Assembly: GCF_016679925.1 (NCBI RefSeq)
Contig: NZ_JAEQBW010000004.1
Span: 186,001-250,000 of the forward strand
Length of the DNA: 64,000 nt
Reading direction: 5' to 3'
Source of the DNA: Marivirga aurantiaca
GTDB taxonomy: Bacteria; Bacteroidota; Bacteroidia; Cytophagales; Cyclobacteriaceae
The stretch's first letter is position 1. Each line of letters starts with the position of its first letter. Position numbers and translations under genes: made by a program. Positions 37,560 to 46,578 of this stretch are shown here, piece by piece. Under the pieces are notes generated by a model, which was not told where the DNA came from, made no database searches, and saw only the letters and a list, made by a program, of their open reading frames with translations.

Positions 37560-38456
37560 TTATGCGTTAAGCGATGACATTCTTTCGTTAAACTGAGGAA
37601 TGATACTTCGGGAAACAGGCACTTTTTCAGCGAAATCTGTTAAGGTTAATTGATAGCCTCCTGCATTTCCTGTAGTTTGCGTTACCGAATTTAAATTGAC
37701 CAGCCAACCTCTGTGTGTTTTCATTAACTGAGGAAAATCTGATAGCTGTTGCTCTAATTCTTTGAGGGAAATTCTTTTCAATAATTTTATCACATCATCT
37801 TTGGAATGGATAAAAAACTCAGAATAGTTGCCATCGCTTCTTACTACAATTAAATCATTAGGGTAAAGCTCAAATTCATCGGACTTTACCTGTGTGTGAA
37901 TTAGTTTTACAGCACTTTCATTCAAGAATTTAGGACTCTTTTCTTTTACTTCTTGAGCAGATTTTATGTTTTTATGCAATAAGAGGCTATAATTGAAGGG
38001 TATTATAATCATTACAATCAACATCCCCACTAAAAATGCATTTCTGATTTCTTCAAAAAAATACCTAAAACTCCAGTTGTTAGGATTATCATAAATGAGA
38101 TCCCGCAATAAGAAATTTTCTATTCCAATCAATAACAGTACTATTGAAATATGCAGTAATTCCTTACCAACCGTCCAGGTATTATAGCTTTTAGTGTAGA
38201 AATTGACTACAGAAAAGTATATAAAAGCAATAATGGCAGGTAAAAAAGCATGCAGAAAGCAGATCCAAAAATAACTCATTTTATGCTCACTTTTATTCAC
38301 ATCAAAAGGCTCAAAAAATAAGTTGAAAAGAAAGGAGATAAGAAAAATAACCGTAAATAATTTCCAGGAGTTTTGCCTGGTGTAATATAAAGGATAGGGC
38401 TGCTGTAAAAACTTCCTAAACGGTTTAGCTGAAAAATATTGATAAAGATTATCCAT
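37560..38456 (-). CDS. Membrane-bound LytTR transcription regulator
   Basis: A 298-residue protein with four membrane segments (about 33-50, 65-87, 101-118, 137-158), a linker, and a C-terminal LytTR DNA-binding domain (about 195-296: 'ELYPNDLIVVRSDGNYSEFF', 'LKRISLKELEQQL', 'THRGWLVNLNSV'). There is no receiver domain and no kinase beside it, so it is a one-component regulator tied to the membrane. Its signal is unknown. Single gene between the acyltransferase unit and ArsI. Confidence 0.9.
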   Translation of the reverse strand: MDNLYQYFSAKPFRKFLQQPYPLYYTRQNSWKLFTVIFLISFLFNLFFEPFDVNKSEHKMSYFWICFLHAFLPAIIAFIYFSVVNFYTKSYNTWTVGKELLHISIVLLLIGIENFLLRDLIYDNPNNWSFRYFFEEIRNAFLVGMLIVMIIIPFNYSLLLHKNIKSAQEVKEKSPKFLNESAVKLIHTQVKSDEFELYPNDLIVVRSDGNYSEFFIHSKDDVIKLLKRISLKELEQQLSDFPQLMKTHRGWLVNLNSVTQTTGNAGGYQLTLTDFAEKVPVSRSIIPQFNERMSSLNA

Positions 38457-38676
38457 TTAAGGTATAAATATAATACTATTCAGGTTCGGGTAAACAATGT
38501 ACATGCTATTGCTATTATTTTTACTCCCACAAAACTGAAAACCGGTTGTGGATTTCTTTTTAGGAATTATTAAAAGATAAATCTACTCACTTTATAGTTC
38601 AAAAAAAGAAAGATTAAAAAAATGTGTCTTTCTTCGAAAACCTCCGTCATACGGGTGAATTTTAAATAGAACAATC

Positions 38677-39075
38677 ATGAGAAGAACGCACATTATGTTG
38701 AACGTAAGTAGCTTAGCAAATGCTAAGAAGTTTTATTCTGCTTTACTGGGAATAGCCCCTACTAAAGAAAAGCCGGATTATTTACAATGGAAGATTGATA
38801 ACCCCAGCCTGAATTTGAGTATTAAAAGTAATCCCGGAGAAACTTTTGGAGTAAACCATTTAGGTATTGAAGCCAGCTCAGATGAGGAACTGCAAGCACT
38901 TTACCTTCAGGCCAAAAATGCTAATGTGGCCATGGAAGAAGAAGGTTTAACTACATGTTGCTATGCAAAATCGCAAAAATCATGGGCAAAAGATGCAGAT
39001 CAAAATGAATGGGAATTGTTTACTACTTATCAGGATAGCCCCGGTTATTATGAAAGTGCTGTTTCATTGAAATAA
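38677..39075 (+). CDS. ArsI/CadI-type vicinal-oxygen-chelate metalloenzyme
   Basis: A 132-residue glyoxalase-fold protein. Metal ligands expected for ArsI are present: His5 in 'RTHIMLNV', His61 in 'FGVNHLGIEA' and Glu113 in 'QNEWELF'. The vicinal cysteine pair Cys94-Cys95 in 'LTTCCYAKSQKSW' is the mark of organoarsenical C-As lyase ArsI and cadmium-induced CadI. It probably breaks the carbon-arsenic bond of trivalent organoarsenicals. The sigma factor gene starts 17 bases downstream. No arsR, arsM or arsP is in the window. Confidence 0.87.
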   Translation: MRRTHIMLNVSSLANAKKFYSALLGIAPTKEKPDYLQWKIDNPSLNLSIKSNPGETFGVNHLGIEASSDEELQALYLQAKNANVAMEEEGLTTCCYAKSQKSWAKDADQNEWELFTTYQDSPGYYESAVSLK

Positions 39076-39092
39076 ATTTCAGATATTAGAAT

Positions 39093-39602
39093 ATGAATGA
39101 AGAATGCAGAGCCGTTTTTCCGGTTTATCTGGAATTTAAGGATGAAATTCAACGCTACATCCTGAAGAAAGTCAAATCCAGAGAAGTGGCTGAGGATTTG
39201 ACCTCTCAGTTGGCTCTTAAGCTACATAGTATGTGTGAAAAATTAAAAGAGGTGAGAAACCTCCGGGCCTGGCTTTACCGTGTAGCTTCCAATGTGGTGA
39301 TTGATTATTTCAGGGATGAGCAAAAGAAACAGAGCCAATCCATAGTGGATGATTTATCACAAGATGAAAGAGAAGAATTTTTCTATATTGCTGTAGAGAA
39401 CTGTGTGTTAAAGCTTCTGGAACAATTACCTGATAAATATAAAGTAGCAGTGAGAATGTCTGATTTGGAAGGCATAAGCCAGAAAGAGATAGCTGTGAAA
39501 TTGAATATTTCCTATTCAGCTGCAAAAATGCGGGTACAAAGAGGAAGAGAGTCACTTAAATCGATGTTCTATGAATGTTGTAGCTGCATAACGGAGGATT
39601 AG
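39093..39602 (+). CDS. ECF sigma factor (SigZ-like)
   Basis: A 169-residue sigma factor with region 2 (about 10-75: 'REVAEDLTSQLALKLHSM', 'LRAWLYRVASNVVIDYFRDE') and region 4 (about 108-155: 'LPDKYKVAVRMSDLEGISQK', 'VQRGRESLKSMF'). The Cys-rich tail 'FYECCSCITED' is typical of SigZ-like proteins and may bind metal or thiols, which fits its place behind the ArsI gene. No anti-sigma gene follows. Transcribed with arsI. Confidence 0.92.
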   Translation: MNEECRAVFPVYLEFKDEIQRYILKKVKSREVAEDLTSQLALKLHSMCEKLKEVRNLRAWLYRVASNVVIDYFRDEQKKQSQSIVDDLSQDEREEFFYIAVENCVLKLLEQLPDKYKVAVRMSDLEGISQKEIAVKLNISYSAAKMRVQRGRESLKSMFYECCSCITED

Positions 39603-39629
39603 TTTTTAAATATGAGAAAGTAAAGTTAT

Positions 39630-39893
39630 AACCTGAGTCGATTATTAATTTAGGATTCAGACCGTTTGTAAATAGTGAGTTTCAACTAAAAATTTTGAAG
39701 CAATAGCGGGCTATTGTAAGAAATTTTTAGGAAGAAAATCGCTGTTTACAAGCGGAATCAGAAATACTTTCCCATAAAATCTAATATACTGCGTTGTCTT
39801 TCCTTGATATAGCTCGCTATATCTTCAAAAAGACGCCTTGTCTATTGAATTTTATGAAAATCTGAATTTCCAAATTAATGTCGAACTCAGGTT
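39630..39893. repeat. 264-bp element with matched terminal inverted repeats and nested hairpins
   Basis: The ends, 39630-39661 and 39861-39893, are imperfect inverted copies (AACCTGAGT...TTCAGA against TCTGAA...ACTCAGGTT). Inside, hairpin A has two nested stems: 39662-39683 with 39734-39755, and 39688-39706 with 39711-39728. Hairpin B spans 39773-39856 and has a perfect core, GATATAGC at 39806-39813 and GCTATATC at 39816-39823. There is no coding frame. It may be a MITE-like or palindromic repeat element. Flanks on both sides read TTAT(A), a possible target duplication. Copy number cannot be seen from one window. Confidence 0.65.
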
Positions 39894-39896
39894 TAT

Positions 39897-39923
39897 AAGC
39901 ACGAGAGCAAAACTCTCGTGCTT
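39897..39923 (-). terminator. Terminator of the T9SS-cargo gene
   Basis: A perfect 11-bp stem, AAGCACGAGAG at 39897-39907 and CTCTCGTGCTT at 39913-39923, with a 5-base loop, 12 bases beyond the stop of the minus-strand gene. Only a weak T run is present. Confidence 0.75.
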
Positions 39924-39935
39924 TAAGAATAACTA

Positions 39936-41771
39936 TTATTCCTTCATTATTCTTTTTATTGTTTTTTTACCATTGAGGGTAATATTACAAACGTAAATGC
40001 CTTTTTCCCAATCGGTAATATCAATCCTTAATTGTTCTTCTTTTGAGTGGGTAGTAAATACTTCCTTACCTGAAATATTGCTAATGCTTATTGAAGCTTC
40101 ACTCAACATCTCTTCTTTTGCGAAGTCAAGAGTTACATAGTCTTTAGCAGGGTTAGGGTATATATCTACTTCAAGTTCTTCCGGATTTGCTGGGTCAATA
40201 TCTCCATTTCCATCAGCTCCATCAAGGTCAATTTCATACTTATCGTCTGGTAAACCTATAATTTCACGCTTACAGCACGATACTGTAAAGAAAATATCTA
40301 TAGAATGCCATATAGGACCAACAGCTAATCTAAACCTGTAGACTTTACCAGGACGTAATTGGTAACCTTGTGGTAAAAAATCAGTAATGTCAATATCGCT
40401 AGGTGCCTGGCTATTTGCGCTCACCCAATCTGAGTGTAAAATATTGATATTATTCCAGTTTACTAAATCAAATTCTGCTATTTCAACAAAGTAACTTTTT
40501 TCATTACAACTGGCTGAACCATCCACCAGCAACTCATCTACTAAACATAGTTCTGCTACTTCCATGGGGCCGTATTTTGAATCCATCTCCAGCATTTGAT
40601 TAGGAGACCTGAATTCTGCGGAAGCAGTAGGAGCGCCACCTACTTCGCATTCAGAGCAGTTAAAAACCTGATAATGTGCTTTCCTGAAAGTGTGGAAATC
40701 AGTAGCTTGATTACTTTTGTCCCCGGCAATAATAAACTGGCAATTGTTAAAAGCAGGGGCCCAGGAACCGTTAATATTTCCATCTTCCGCGTATTGACGA
40801 ACATAACTATTGTTGGCATCATACAATCTCGCAAAGGCTTTAGTATTATTCGTCCAGGAAATAAGCAGCTTGTCGTTTGCATCCACATTTACTTTAGCTT
40901 TTGTCTGTGAACTAACCGAGTGAGTATTATTTCCTGAAATTCTTTTGATTCCTGAAACACCATTTATATAAAAAACATCACCATTATTCCTTAATGCTAC
41001 CTGGTGGGAGTTGGTTACTCCCAGGACTGTTCTGTGGAATCCACCCAGGAAAGAATAACTTTCACTGACAGTTGAGCTGGCAGGAGAAACGGAATTAAAG
41101 TTATATTTTTTTATACGTGCCAAATTGCTGGGATCTACACCTCTTGAATAACCAATCAATAAATATCCATCATTATAGTCTATTGAATGTGCTCTAAGTT
41201 TGTAAGTGGGAAGGTGAAGGTGTGTTACATAATCCACATCAATTTCGCCATAGTAGGAAAGGGTAGAGCTATAACTTTTAATCTTCAGAGTATTCCCATC
41301 AAACAGAGATACCAATGGATGGTTATTGTCGGTAACGGCCAAATCTATAGCCGGATCAGAATGAAAAGGATCTACAACGGTTTGTCCTGTCATAATCCCT
41401 GAAGTATTATACTTACGTAGAACAAGTCTGGTATTACCGTTGTTGTCTTCTAATCCCAAAACATAAATAATGTTATCAGGAGTTATTTTAACTCTGCTTA
41501 CAAATTGACCTAGATTTAACACAGGAATATCCTGGACTAATGGTGAGCCAACATTATCAAATATAGTCATATAAGTACCTGTGCCACCGGGAGCGGTGCT
41601 AGGGTTCTGATTTCCGTAAGTAACGACCATATAATCATCGTTTAAATCGCTATCCACATTCCAATGTGGCTGTGAATAACCGGAAACGGGAGTGGAAGGT
41701 GTAACCACTAATTGTGCAAAGCCTGATGTGGCAAATATTAATGCAATGAACAGTAAAATGTAAGTTTTCAT
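39936..41771 (-). CDS. Secreted protein with type IX secretion sorting domain
   Basis: A 611-residue exported protein. Signal peptide 1-19 ('FATSGFAQ'). A large beta-rich body (about 25-370) is probably a beta-propeller, judged by repeated strand patterns, followed by a Cys-containing segment ('FNCSECEVGG', 'LVDGSASCNEK', 'VSCCKRE'). A C-terminal type A sorting domain (about 538-611) starts 'YPNPAKDYVTLDF' and ends 'NGKKTIKRIMKE'. It should be exported by Sec and then T9SS to the surface or medium. No catalytic motif recognised. Single gene with its own terminator. Confidence 0.88.
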   Translation of the reverse strand: MKTYILLFIALIFATSGFAQLVVTPSTPVSGYSQPHWNVDSDLNDDYMVVTYGNQNPSTAPGGTGTYMTIFDNVGSPLVQDIPVLNLGQFVSRVKITPDNIIYVLGLEDNNGNTRLVLRKYNTSGIMTGQTVVDPFHSDPAIDLAVTDNNHPLVSLFDGNTLKIKSYSSTLSYYGEIDVDYVTHLHLPTYKLRAHSIDYNDGYLLIGYSRGVDPSNLARIKKYNFNSVSPASSTVSESYSFLGGFHRTVLGVTNSHQVALRNNGDVFYINGVSGIKRISGNNTHSVSSQTKAKVNVDANDKLLISWTNNTKAFARLYDANNSYVRQYAEDGNINGSWAPAFNNCQFIIAGDKSNQATDFHTFRKAHYQVFNCSECEVGGAPTASAEFRSPNQMLEMDSKYGPMEVAELCLVDELLVDGSASCNEKSYFVEIAEFDLVNWNNINILHSDWVSANSQAPSDIDITDFLPQGYQLRPGKVYRFRLAVGPIWHSIDIFFTVSCCKREIIGLPDDKYEIDLDGADGNGDIDPANPEELEVDIYPNPAKDYVTLDFAKEEMLSEASISISNISGKEVFTTHSKEEQLRIDITDWEKGIYVCNITLNGKKTIKRIMKE

Positions 41772-42029
41772 AATTGTTGAATTTATTGGGTTAAAAATTT
41801 ATTAAGTGGAGAGATTCTCTCCGGTTTTGATTGCAATCACCCTTATATCAACAAAGCTTGTTTTTGTTACCCTTGTCAGGAATATTATTTAGTTAGGGAG
41901 GGGCAACTCTTTTAGACTTAATGAGAAGTAACTCAGAATTTTAGATGAAATTTTATGTAAAACATAAAATAATTGTTGTTTAATATTGATTCCTTAATTA
42001 TTATTGTGAAATAAAATAATAATTAATCT

Positions 42030-42716
42030 ATGGAAAACATCCGGCATAAATCACTAATAAGACTATTGAAATGGATAGTTAATCTGGCTTTAGTGGTGGA
42101 AATTGCACTGGCAGTGGGCGTCACATTAGTATTGATCAATATAATGTATTCAGAAGAAGATTCACTCACGTCAAGCTACCCCATTACTTTAATAGATGAT
42201 CTTTCCGCTTATCAAATTGCATCAGAAAATGTGGAATTGGAGCAATTAACAATCTATTCAGAAAGTGCAACTATTCAGTTTACTTCAGATTCCATTGGTT
42301 ATTATATCCTAAAAATATCAGATGTCATTATAACATTTTTTTTAGCCATAGGTATCACGCTATTGGCAAGAAAGGTATTTCAATCGCTGGAGAAAAACCA
42401 TCCTTTTACTATGGAAAATGCATCAAGGCTTAGGAAAATAGCATTCTTACTTATCTTGTTTACGCCTTATAGCTTGATCAAAGGCTTGATTTACCGTAAT
42501 TACATTACCAATAATATTAGCATTGAAGGGAAAGAGTTTGCCGATTCTCTTATCTACTACCTTGGTGTTTTCTCAAATAATTTTAAACAAAATGAGGCTT
42601 GGATTGATCTCAATGTGAATTTCCAGACGCTTTTAATAGGAGCAATTTTATTGGTGATAGCTGAGATATTTAGAATAGGAGTGGTGATGAAGGAAGACAA
42701 CGAATCAATTATATAG
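42030..42716 (+). CDS. DUF2975 membrane protein
   Basis: A 228-residue protein with four hydrophobic segments (about 14-37, 92-113, 135-150, 198-217) and a periplasmic loop between the first two, the DUF2975 layout. 'LARKVFQSLEKNHPFTMENASRLRKIAFLL', here quoted by its ends, is the typical conserved loop. Such genes nearly always precede a small XRE regulator of YozG type, as here (2 bases apart). The pair probably forms a membrane-linked repressor system, with the membrane protein sensing and the XRE protein binding DNA. Confidence 0.88.
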   Translation: MENIRHKSLIRLLKWIVNLALVVEIALAVGVTLVLINIMYSEEDSLTSSYPITLIDDLSAYQIASENVELEQLTIYSESATIQFTSDSIGYYILKISDVIITFFLAIGITLLARKVFQSLEKNHPFTMENASRLRKIAFLLILFTPYSLIKGLIYRNYITNNISIEGKEFADSLIYYLGVFSNNFKQNEAWIDLNVNFQTLLIGAILLVIAEIFRIGVVMKEDNESII

Positions 42717-42718
42717 CT

Positions 42719-42925
42719 ATGCCAATTATTGTTAATCTTGATGTGGCCATGGCCAAAAAGAAGATGTCTTTGAAAGAGCTTTCGGAGAGGGTAGGTATCT
42801 CCATGACCAATTTGTCATTGTTGAAGACAGGCAAGGTAAAAGGAATCCGATTCAATACGCTGGAATCTATTTGTGAGATTCTGGAATGCAAGCCTGGTGA
42901 TATCCTGGATTATGAGATCGAATAG
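42719..42925 (+). CDS. Small XRE-family helix-turn-helix regulator (YozG-like)
   Basis: A 68-residue DNA-binding protein made only of a helix-turn-helix: 'MSLKELSERVGISMTNLSLL' and 'FNTLESICEILECKPGDILDY', the hallmark of YozG-like partners of DUF2975 proteins. It starts 2 bases after the DUF2975 stop. The serine hydrolase gene follows 88 bases later on the same strand and is the likely regulated gene or signalling partner. Confidence 0.92.
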   Translation: MPIIVNLDVAMAKKKMSLKELSERVGISMTNLSLLKTGKVKGIRFNTLESICEILECKPGDILDYEIE

Positions 42926-43013
42926 AGATGCTATAATTGATTGAGCTATTGACATTATCAGGAAGCGATATTTTGAATTTAGGTCAACTCTTTTTAACAG
43001 AAACAATCATAAA

Positions 43014-44852
43014 ATGAAAGATATAGGAACAATTGCTTTACTAATTTTAGTTTTTTTTATTCCCCAGGGAATGTATGCTCAATCTCCGGAAAATACCGAT
43101 AGGACAGCTGAAATTCAGCAGATACTTGATGGGCATAATATTCCCGGGGCAGCCATTGCCTTTATTGAAAAAGATACTGCTGTTTGGACTGCAACTTTCG
43201 GAATGGCGGATGTTGAAAACGAAATTCCGGTTTCAGAAGATTCTCAATTTGGTATAGGGTCTATTTCAAAAACATTCTTAGCTCTGGCAACAATGCATGC
43301 CCATGAAAGGGGTCTCATAAATATGAAGATTCCTCTTGCTGAATTGGTTCCTGAAATGAAATTTACCAACAAGTGGGAGGCCACTCATCCGCTGAGGCTG
43401 ATTCACTTACTGGAACATACCTCCGGATTTGATGAGGCACATTTCAATTTGTTTGCTCAGGCAAATGCAACTACACCTTTTTCAGAGGTGATGAACCTGA
43501 GTCAGTCGGCACTTGACGCACGTTGGAAGCCAGGAAGCTTTCATGCCTATAATAACCTCGGCTATATGGTGGCAGCTCATGTGTTAGAGAAAAATATTGA
43601 TACTTCTTTCGAAGAGTATGTGGAGCAAAATATACTACTTCCATTACAAATGAATGAGGCAAGCTACCACCCCACTGAAAGCAAATATCCTAAGCTTTCC
43701 CAAGCTTATGCAGGAACAGAAAACAAGCTGGAGCCTTTCCCTGATCTTCCGCAATGGCCAGCAGGCGGACTTGTGACCAATATTGAGGGCATGGCTAATT
43801 TTGTGCAATTACTATTGAATCACGGAAATTTTAACGGAAGGCAAATGATCGATTCCGCTTCCATCAAAAGGATGGAGACAGCCGAAACTTCTATTCGGGC
43901 TCAACATCAGATTGAATACGAATATGGAAAGGGATTAATGAAGCGAAATGAAAATGGACATTTATTTTACGGCCATAATGGTAGTTACGGTGGTTTTCTA
44001 TCAGATTTTGGCTACTCAAGAGAACTGGGAGTGGGTTATGTCATTTTGCTTAACAATAGGGATGCTAACAAAGCAATAAAAGTGATTAAACAAATGCTTC
44101 TAAAGGATTTAACCACAATACCTGCTCCGAAGAAAGCAGCAGAGAAACTTGATATTGAGTTGATAGGAATAGCAGGAGCATATCAGCCTTTAACAACTAA
44201 TATGGAGTTAACGGATTTCCTCATGCGCTTAATCGATCTGCAATTTGTGGTGGAGGACAATGCGAGTTTTCACCTGCAAAGTATTTTTGGTGATCAGCAG
44301 CGGTTAATTTATGTAGGTGATGGCAAGTTTAGGAAATCAGATGAATCCCTAGCCAGTTCTGTTTTCGTACAAGATGAAACAGGCAATTGGCAATGGCTGG
44401 ATGAAACTGCCTACTTACAAATACCTGGGTGGTGGGCCTATCTACAGTTTTATTTAGCGATTTTTTGTTTGATTGTAATTCTTTTAACTTTCTTAGTACT
44501 GCTTTTTGTCCTTCCTGTTCGATTATTCAAAAGAAAAAAGAAAAGATTGCTGCTTCAGGCTATTCTGTTTTTAGCAGTCGGTAGCTTTTGGGGAATGATT
44601 GCTTCATTTGCCTTGCTATATGATCCTATGAAAATGTATAGTTTGGGAGCAATTTTATTGTTCATTTTCGGAATCTTGTTTTTACTTTCCTCATTTGGCA
44701 GTTTATTTCTTATAATTAAATCTGCCTATAAAAAAGTGGTGTCAGGGAGATGGAATAAATTCTATCTCCTGACAGGCTCAATAGCTGCATGTATTGTGTC
44801 TTCTTATTTAGTTTATTGGGGAATCATAGGATTAAGGCTTTGGAACTATTAG
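43014..44852 (+). CDS. Serine hydrolase (class C beta-lactamase fold) with C-terminal membrane domain
   Basis: A 612-residue protein. Signal peptide 1-22; penicillin-recognising domain about 30-370; linker; four membrane helices at about 478-605. Active-site motifs: Ser83-x-x-Lys86 in 'GIGSISKTFLAL', Tyr179-x-Asn181 in 'FHAYNNLGYM', and 'GHNGSYGGF' as the KTG-equivalent HxG. Family members act as peptidases or esterases on D-amino-acid-containing or other substrates. The membrane domain anchors the enzyme with its catalytic part outside. It lies behind the DUF2975-XRE pair. Confidence 0.92.
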   Translation: MKDIGTIALLILVFFIPQGMYAQSPENTDRTAEIQQILDGHNIPGAAIAFIEKDTAVWTATFGMADVENEIPVSEDSQFGIGSISKTFLALATMHAHERGLINMKIPLAELVPEMKFTNKWEATHPLRLIHLLEHTSGFDEAHFNLFAQANATTPFSEVMNLSQSALDARWKPGSFHAYNNLGYMVAAHVLEKNIDTSFEEYVEQNILLPLQMNEASYHPTESKYPKLSQAYAGTENKLEPFPDLPQWPAGGLVTNIEGMANFVQLLLNHGNFNGRQMIDSASIKRMETAETSIRAQHQIEYEYGKGLMKRNENGHLFYGHNGSYGGFLSDFGYSRELGVGYVILLNNRDANKAIKVIKQMLLKDLTTIPAPKKAAEKLDIELIGIAGAYQPLTTNMELTDFLMRLIDLQFVVEDNASFHLQSIFGDQQRLIYVGDGKFRKSDESLASSVFVQDETGNWQWLDETAYLQIPGWWAYLQFYLAIFCLIVILLTFLVLLFVLPVRLFKRKKKRLLLQAILFLAVGSFWGMIASFALLYDPMKMYSLGAILLFIFGILFLLSSFGSLFLIIKSAYKKVVSGRWNKFYLLTGSIAACIVSSYLVYWGIIGLRLWNY

Positions 44853-44895
44853 GAATAGCTATTGCAAAATGATAGTCCCAGACATTCCCATCTCA

Positions 44896-45771
44896 TTATC
44901 TGCTTTTACAAATTGATTTGAGTTTTTCCAGGGCTTTAGGCCATGCGTCTTCAAAATAAGATTTAAATTCTTTATTGGTATCCACATCTATTTTTAAGAG
45001 CGTACTCCCATTTTTGCTTTCAAAACTATAGTTTTCAAGCGCTCCTGCCCAGGCTTGTACCTCAGGTCCGGTAGTAATTTCTTCACCATTCCCTATCAAA
45101 CCAATGTGCTCGATGCTAACAAATTCATTTGGAATATTCTCCTTAATCATACTTAGCATTCCGCCTTCATTGCCCTCTTCATCAGCACCAAGGAAATATA
45201 TTTTACTGCCTTTTTCCCAGCTGCCCTTAAAATAGGAGCCGGGGCTGAAAACTGAGGTCCATTCTCTATAATGCTTATCATCAAGCATAGTGTTGTACAC
45301 CTTTTCTGCAGGTGCTTCTATCTTGATTTCGTAATGAAGTTTTTCCAATGTATTAAGATCTTCAGTGTACTTTTTAAAATTATCAAGAATGGCTTGCCAA
45401 CCTGTTCTTTGCAATTCTTCAGAGTTCTCCGATTCCGGCTCAAATATTTCAGTCACTTTCACTGAGTCATTAGTTTCTTCAAAAGTGACTTTCACTTTTC
45501 TGCCATCAGCAATAGTATATTCAATCAACTGATTTTTGATCACCTGATCATAAGTGCCTTCAAAATCAAAAGCCATACTTCCATCTTTGGCGGCCATATG
45601 ATATTTCAATTTACCTCCTGGTTTTAAATCATTTTCTGCTTTGGGTGTATGCCAATCATCCGAGGCATTATTCCATTGAGTAATATGTTGCGGCTGCGTC
45701 CAACTTCTCCAAACCTGGCTAAGAGGTGCTTTTACATTGGTTTCTAATGTAATTATTTTTGTAGCTTCCAT
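44896..45771 (-). CDS. Tandem SRPBCC (AHSA1-like) domain protein
   Basis: A 291-residue cytoplasmic protein with two START-like domains, about 4-138 ('VKAPLSQVWRSWTQPQHITQ', 'GGKLKYHMAAKDG') and about 148-288 ('IKIEAPAEKVYNTMLDDKHY', 'GMLSMIKENIPNEFVSIEH'). The longest frame starts at TTG 45801; ATG 45771 begins the conserved domain. Function unknown; such proteins are often encoded beside ArsR-type or YciI genes in Bacteroidota. Convergent with the hydrolase gene, 43 bases apart. Confidence 0.88.
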   Translation of the reverse strand: MEATKIITLETNVKAPLSQVWRSWTQPQHITQWNNASDDWHTPKAENDLKPGGKLKYHMAAKDGSMAFDFEGTYDQVIKNQLIEYTIADGRKVKVTFEETNDSVKVTEIFEPESENSEELQRTGWQAILDNFKKYTEDLNTLEKLHYEIKIEAPAEKVYNTMLDDKHYREWTSVFSPGSYFKGSWEKGSKIYFLGADEEGNEGGMLSMIKENIPNEFVSIEHIGLIGNGEEITTGPEVQAWAGALENYSFESKNGSTLLKIDVDTNKEFKSYFEDAWPKALEKLKSICKSR

Positions 45772-45890
45772 GATTTTCAGATTTATAGTTATACATAACA
45801 AATGTACTTAATTAACGAAAGTGAAATACTGTGTAAAACCGACAATATGCGGGTGAATTGCGACAAATGTTTGTAACTTCGGGTGAATAG

Positions 45891-46013
45891 GGAATAAATT
45901 ATCATGAAATAGTCATTAAAAAGAGAACCTTATCAGACGAAGAAGCTCTGGAAAAAGCTTTAGAGCTTATAGATTTTTTTAATTCTATTAAAAAAGCGAA
46001 GCCTTTGAATTAA
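45891..46013 (+). pseudogene. Possible decayed coding remnant
   Basis: A frame of 41 codons between an in-frame TAG and TAA with no usable start, reading 'HEIVIKKRTLSDEEALEKAL' and then 'ELIDFFNSIKKAKPLN', a convincing helical protein tail. It sits in the 284-base gap between the SRPBCC and YciI genes. Parent gene unknown; chance cannot be excluded. Confidence 0.3.
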
Positions 46014-46055
46014 ATTTGTTTAATTTTTCCATTCAAAACTATTAAACTACAATTG

Positions 46056-46340
46056 ATGAACTACTACCTGCTTTTTTACAAAACTATTGAAAATTACGTA
46101 GAGAAAAGAGCTCCCTATCGTTCAGAGCATCTAAAATTAGCGGAAGAAGCACATAACAGAGGAGATATCGTAATGGCCGGGGCTCTGGCTGAGCCGGCTG
46201 ATGGTGCAATACTTATTTTCAAAGGAGATAGCCCTCAAGTAGCAGAAGATTTCGCCAAAAATGATCCGTATGTGAAAAATGGCTTAATCAAAGAGTGGTA
46301 TGTAAGACCTTGGACTGTTGTGGTTGGCCAAGCTAATTAG
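46056..46340 (+). CDS. YciI-family protein
   Basis: A 94-residue dimeric ferredoxin-like fold: 'MNYYLLFYKTIENYVEKRAP', 'EAHNRGDIVMAGALAEPADG', 'DFAKNDPYVKNGLIKEWYVR' and C-terminal 'PWTVVVG'. The conserved His and Asp of YCII domains (in 'RSEHL' and 'NDPY') are present. Biochemical role is not known. The start is ATG 46056, since the frame opens at TTG 46053. Confidence 0.9.
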   Translation: MNYYLLFYKTIENYVEKRAPYRSEHLKLAEEAHNRGDIVMAGALAEPADGAILIFKGDSPQVAEDFAKNDPYVKNGLIKEWYVRPWTVVVGQAN

Positions 46341-46416
46341 TTAGCTTCTTGTATTGAAACACACCTCTTCAAGAAACCTATTTTGGGAATTTTGGGTTAA
46401 ATATTTAAATTGCACA

Positions 46417-46578
46417 ATGGAAAATGTGAAAGATCTTAAAAAAGATTCCGGCCTCCGGGTAAACCCAAACGGTTCTATTAGGGTGAAGAAATCTATATTT
46501 TATGCTCGTCAAGAGGTTCGAAATATACTTTCAAAAATGAAAGCCTCTAATGCGTACCCCAAGTATTCTGCTAAATAA
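46417..46578 (+). CDS. Small basic protein, unknown
   Basis: A 53-residue basic protein ('LRVNPNGSIRVKKSIFYARQ', 'EVRNILSKMKASNAYPKYSAK' by overlap). The frame is open back to TTG 46354, but ATG 46417 is the first normal start. Its stop codon is immediately followed by the ATG of the next gene, so it is very probably co-translated with it. I do not recognise a family. Possible roles include a small DNA- or RNA-binding partner. Confidence 0.5.
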   Translation: MENVKDLKKDSGLRVNPNGSIRVKKSIFYARQEVRNILSKMKASNAYPKYSAK

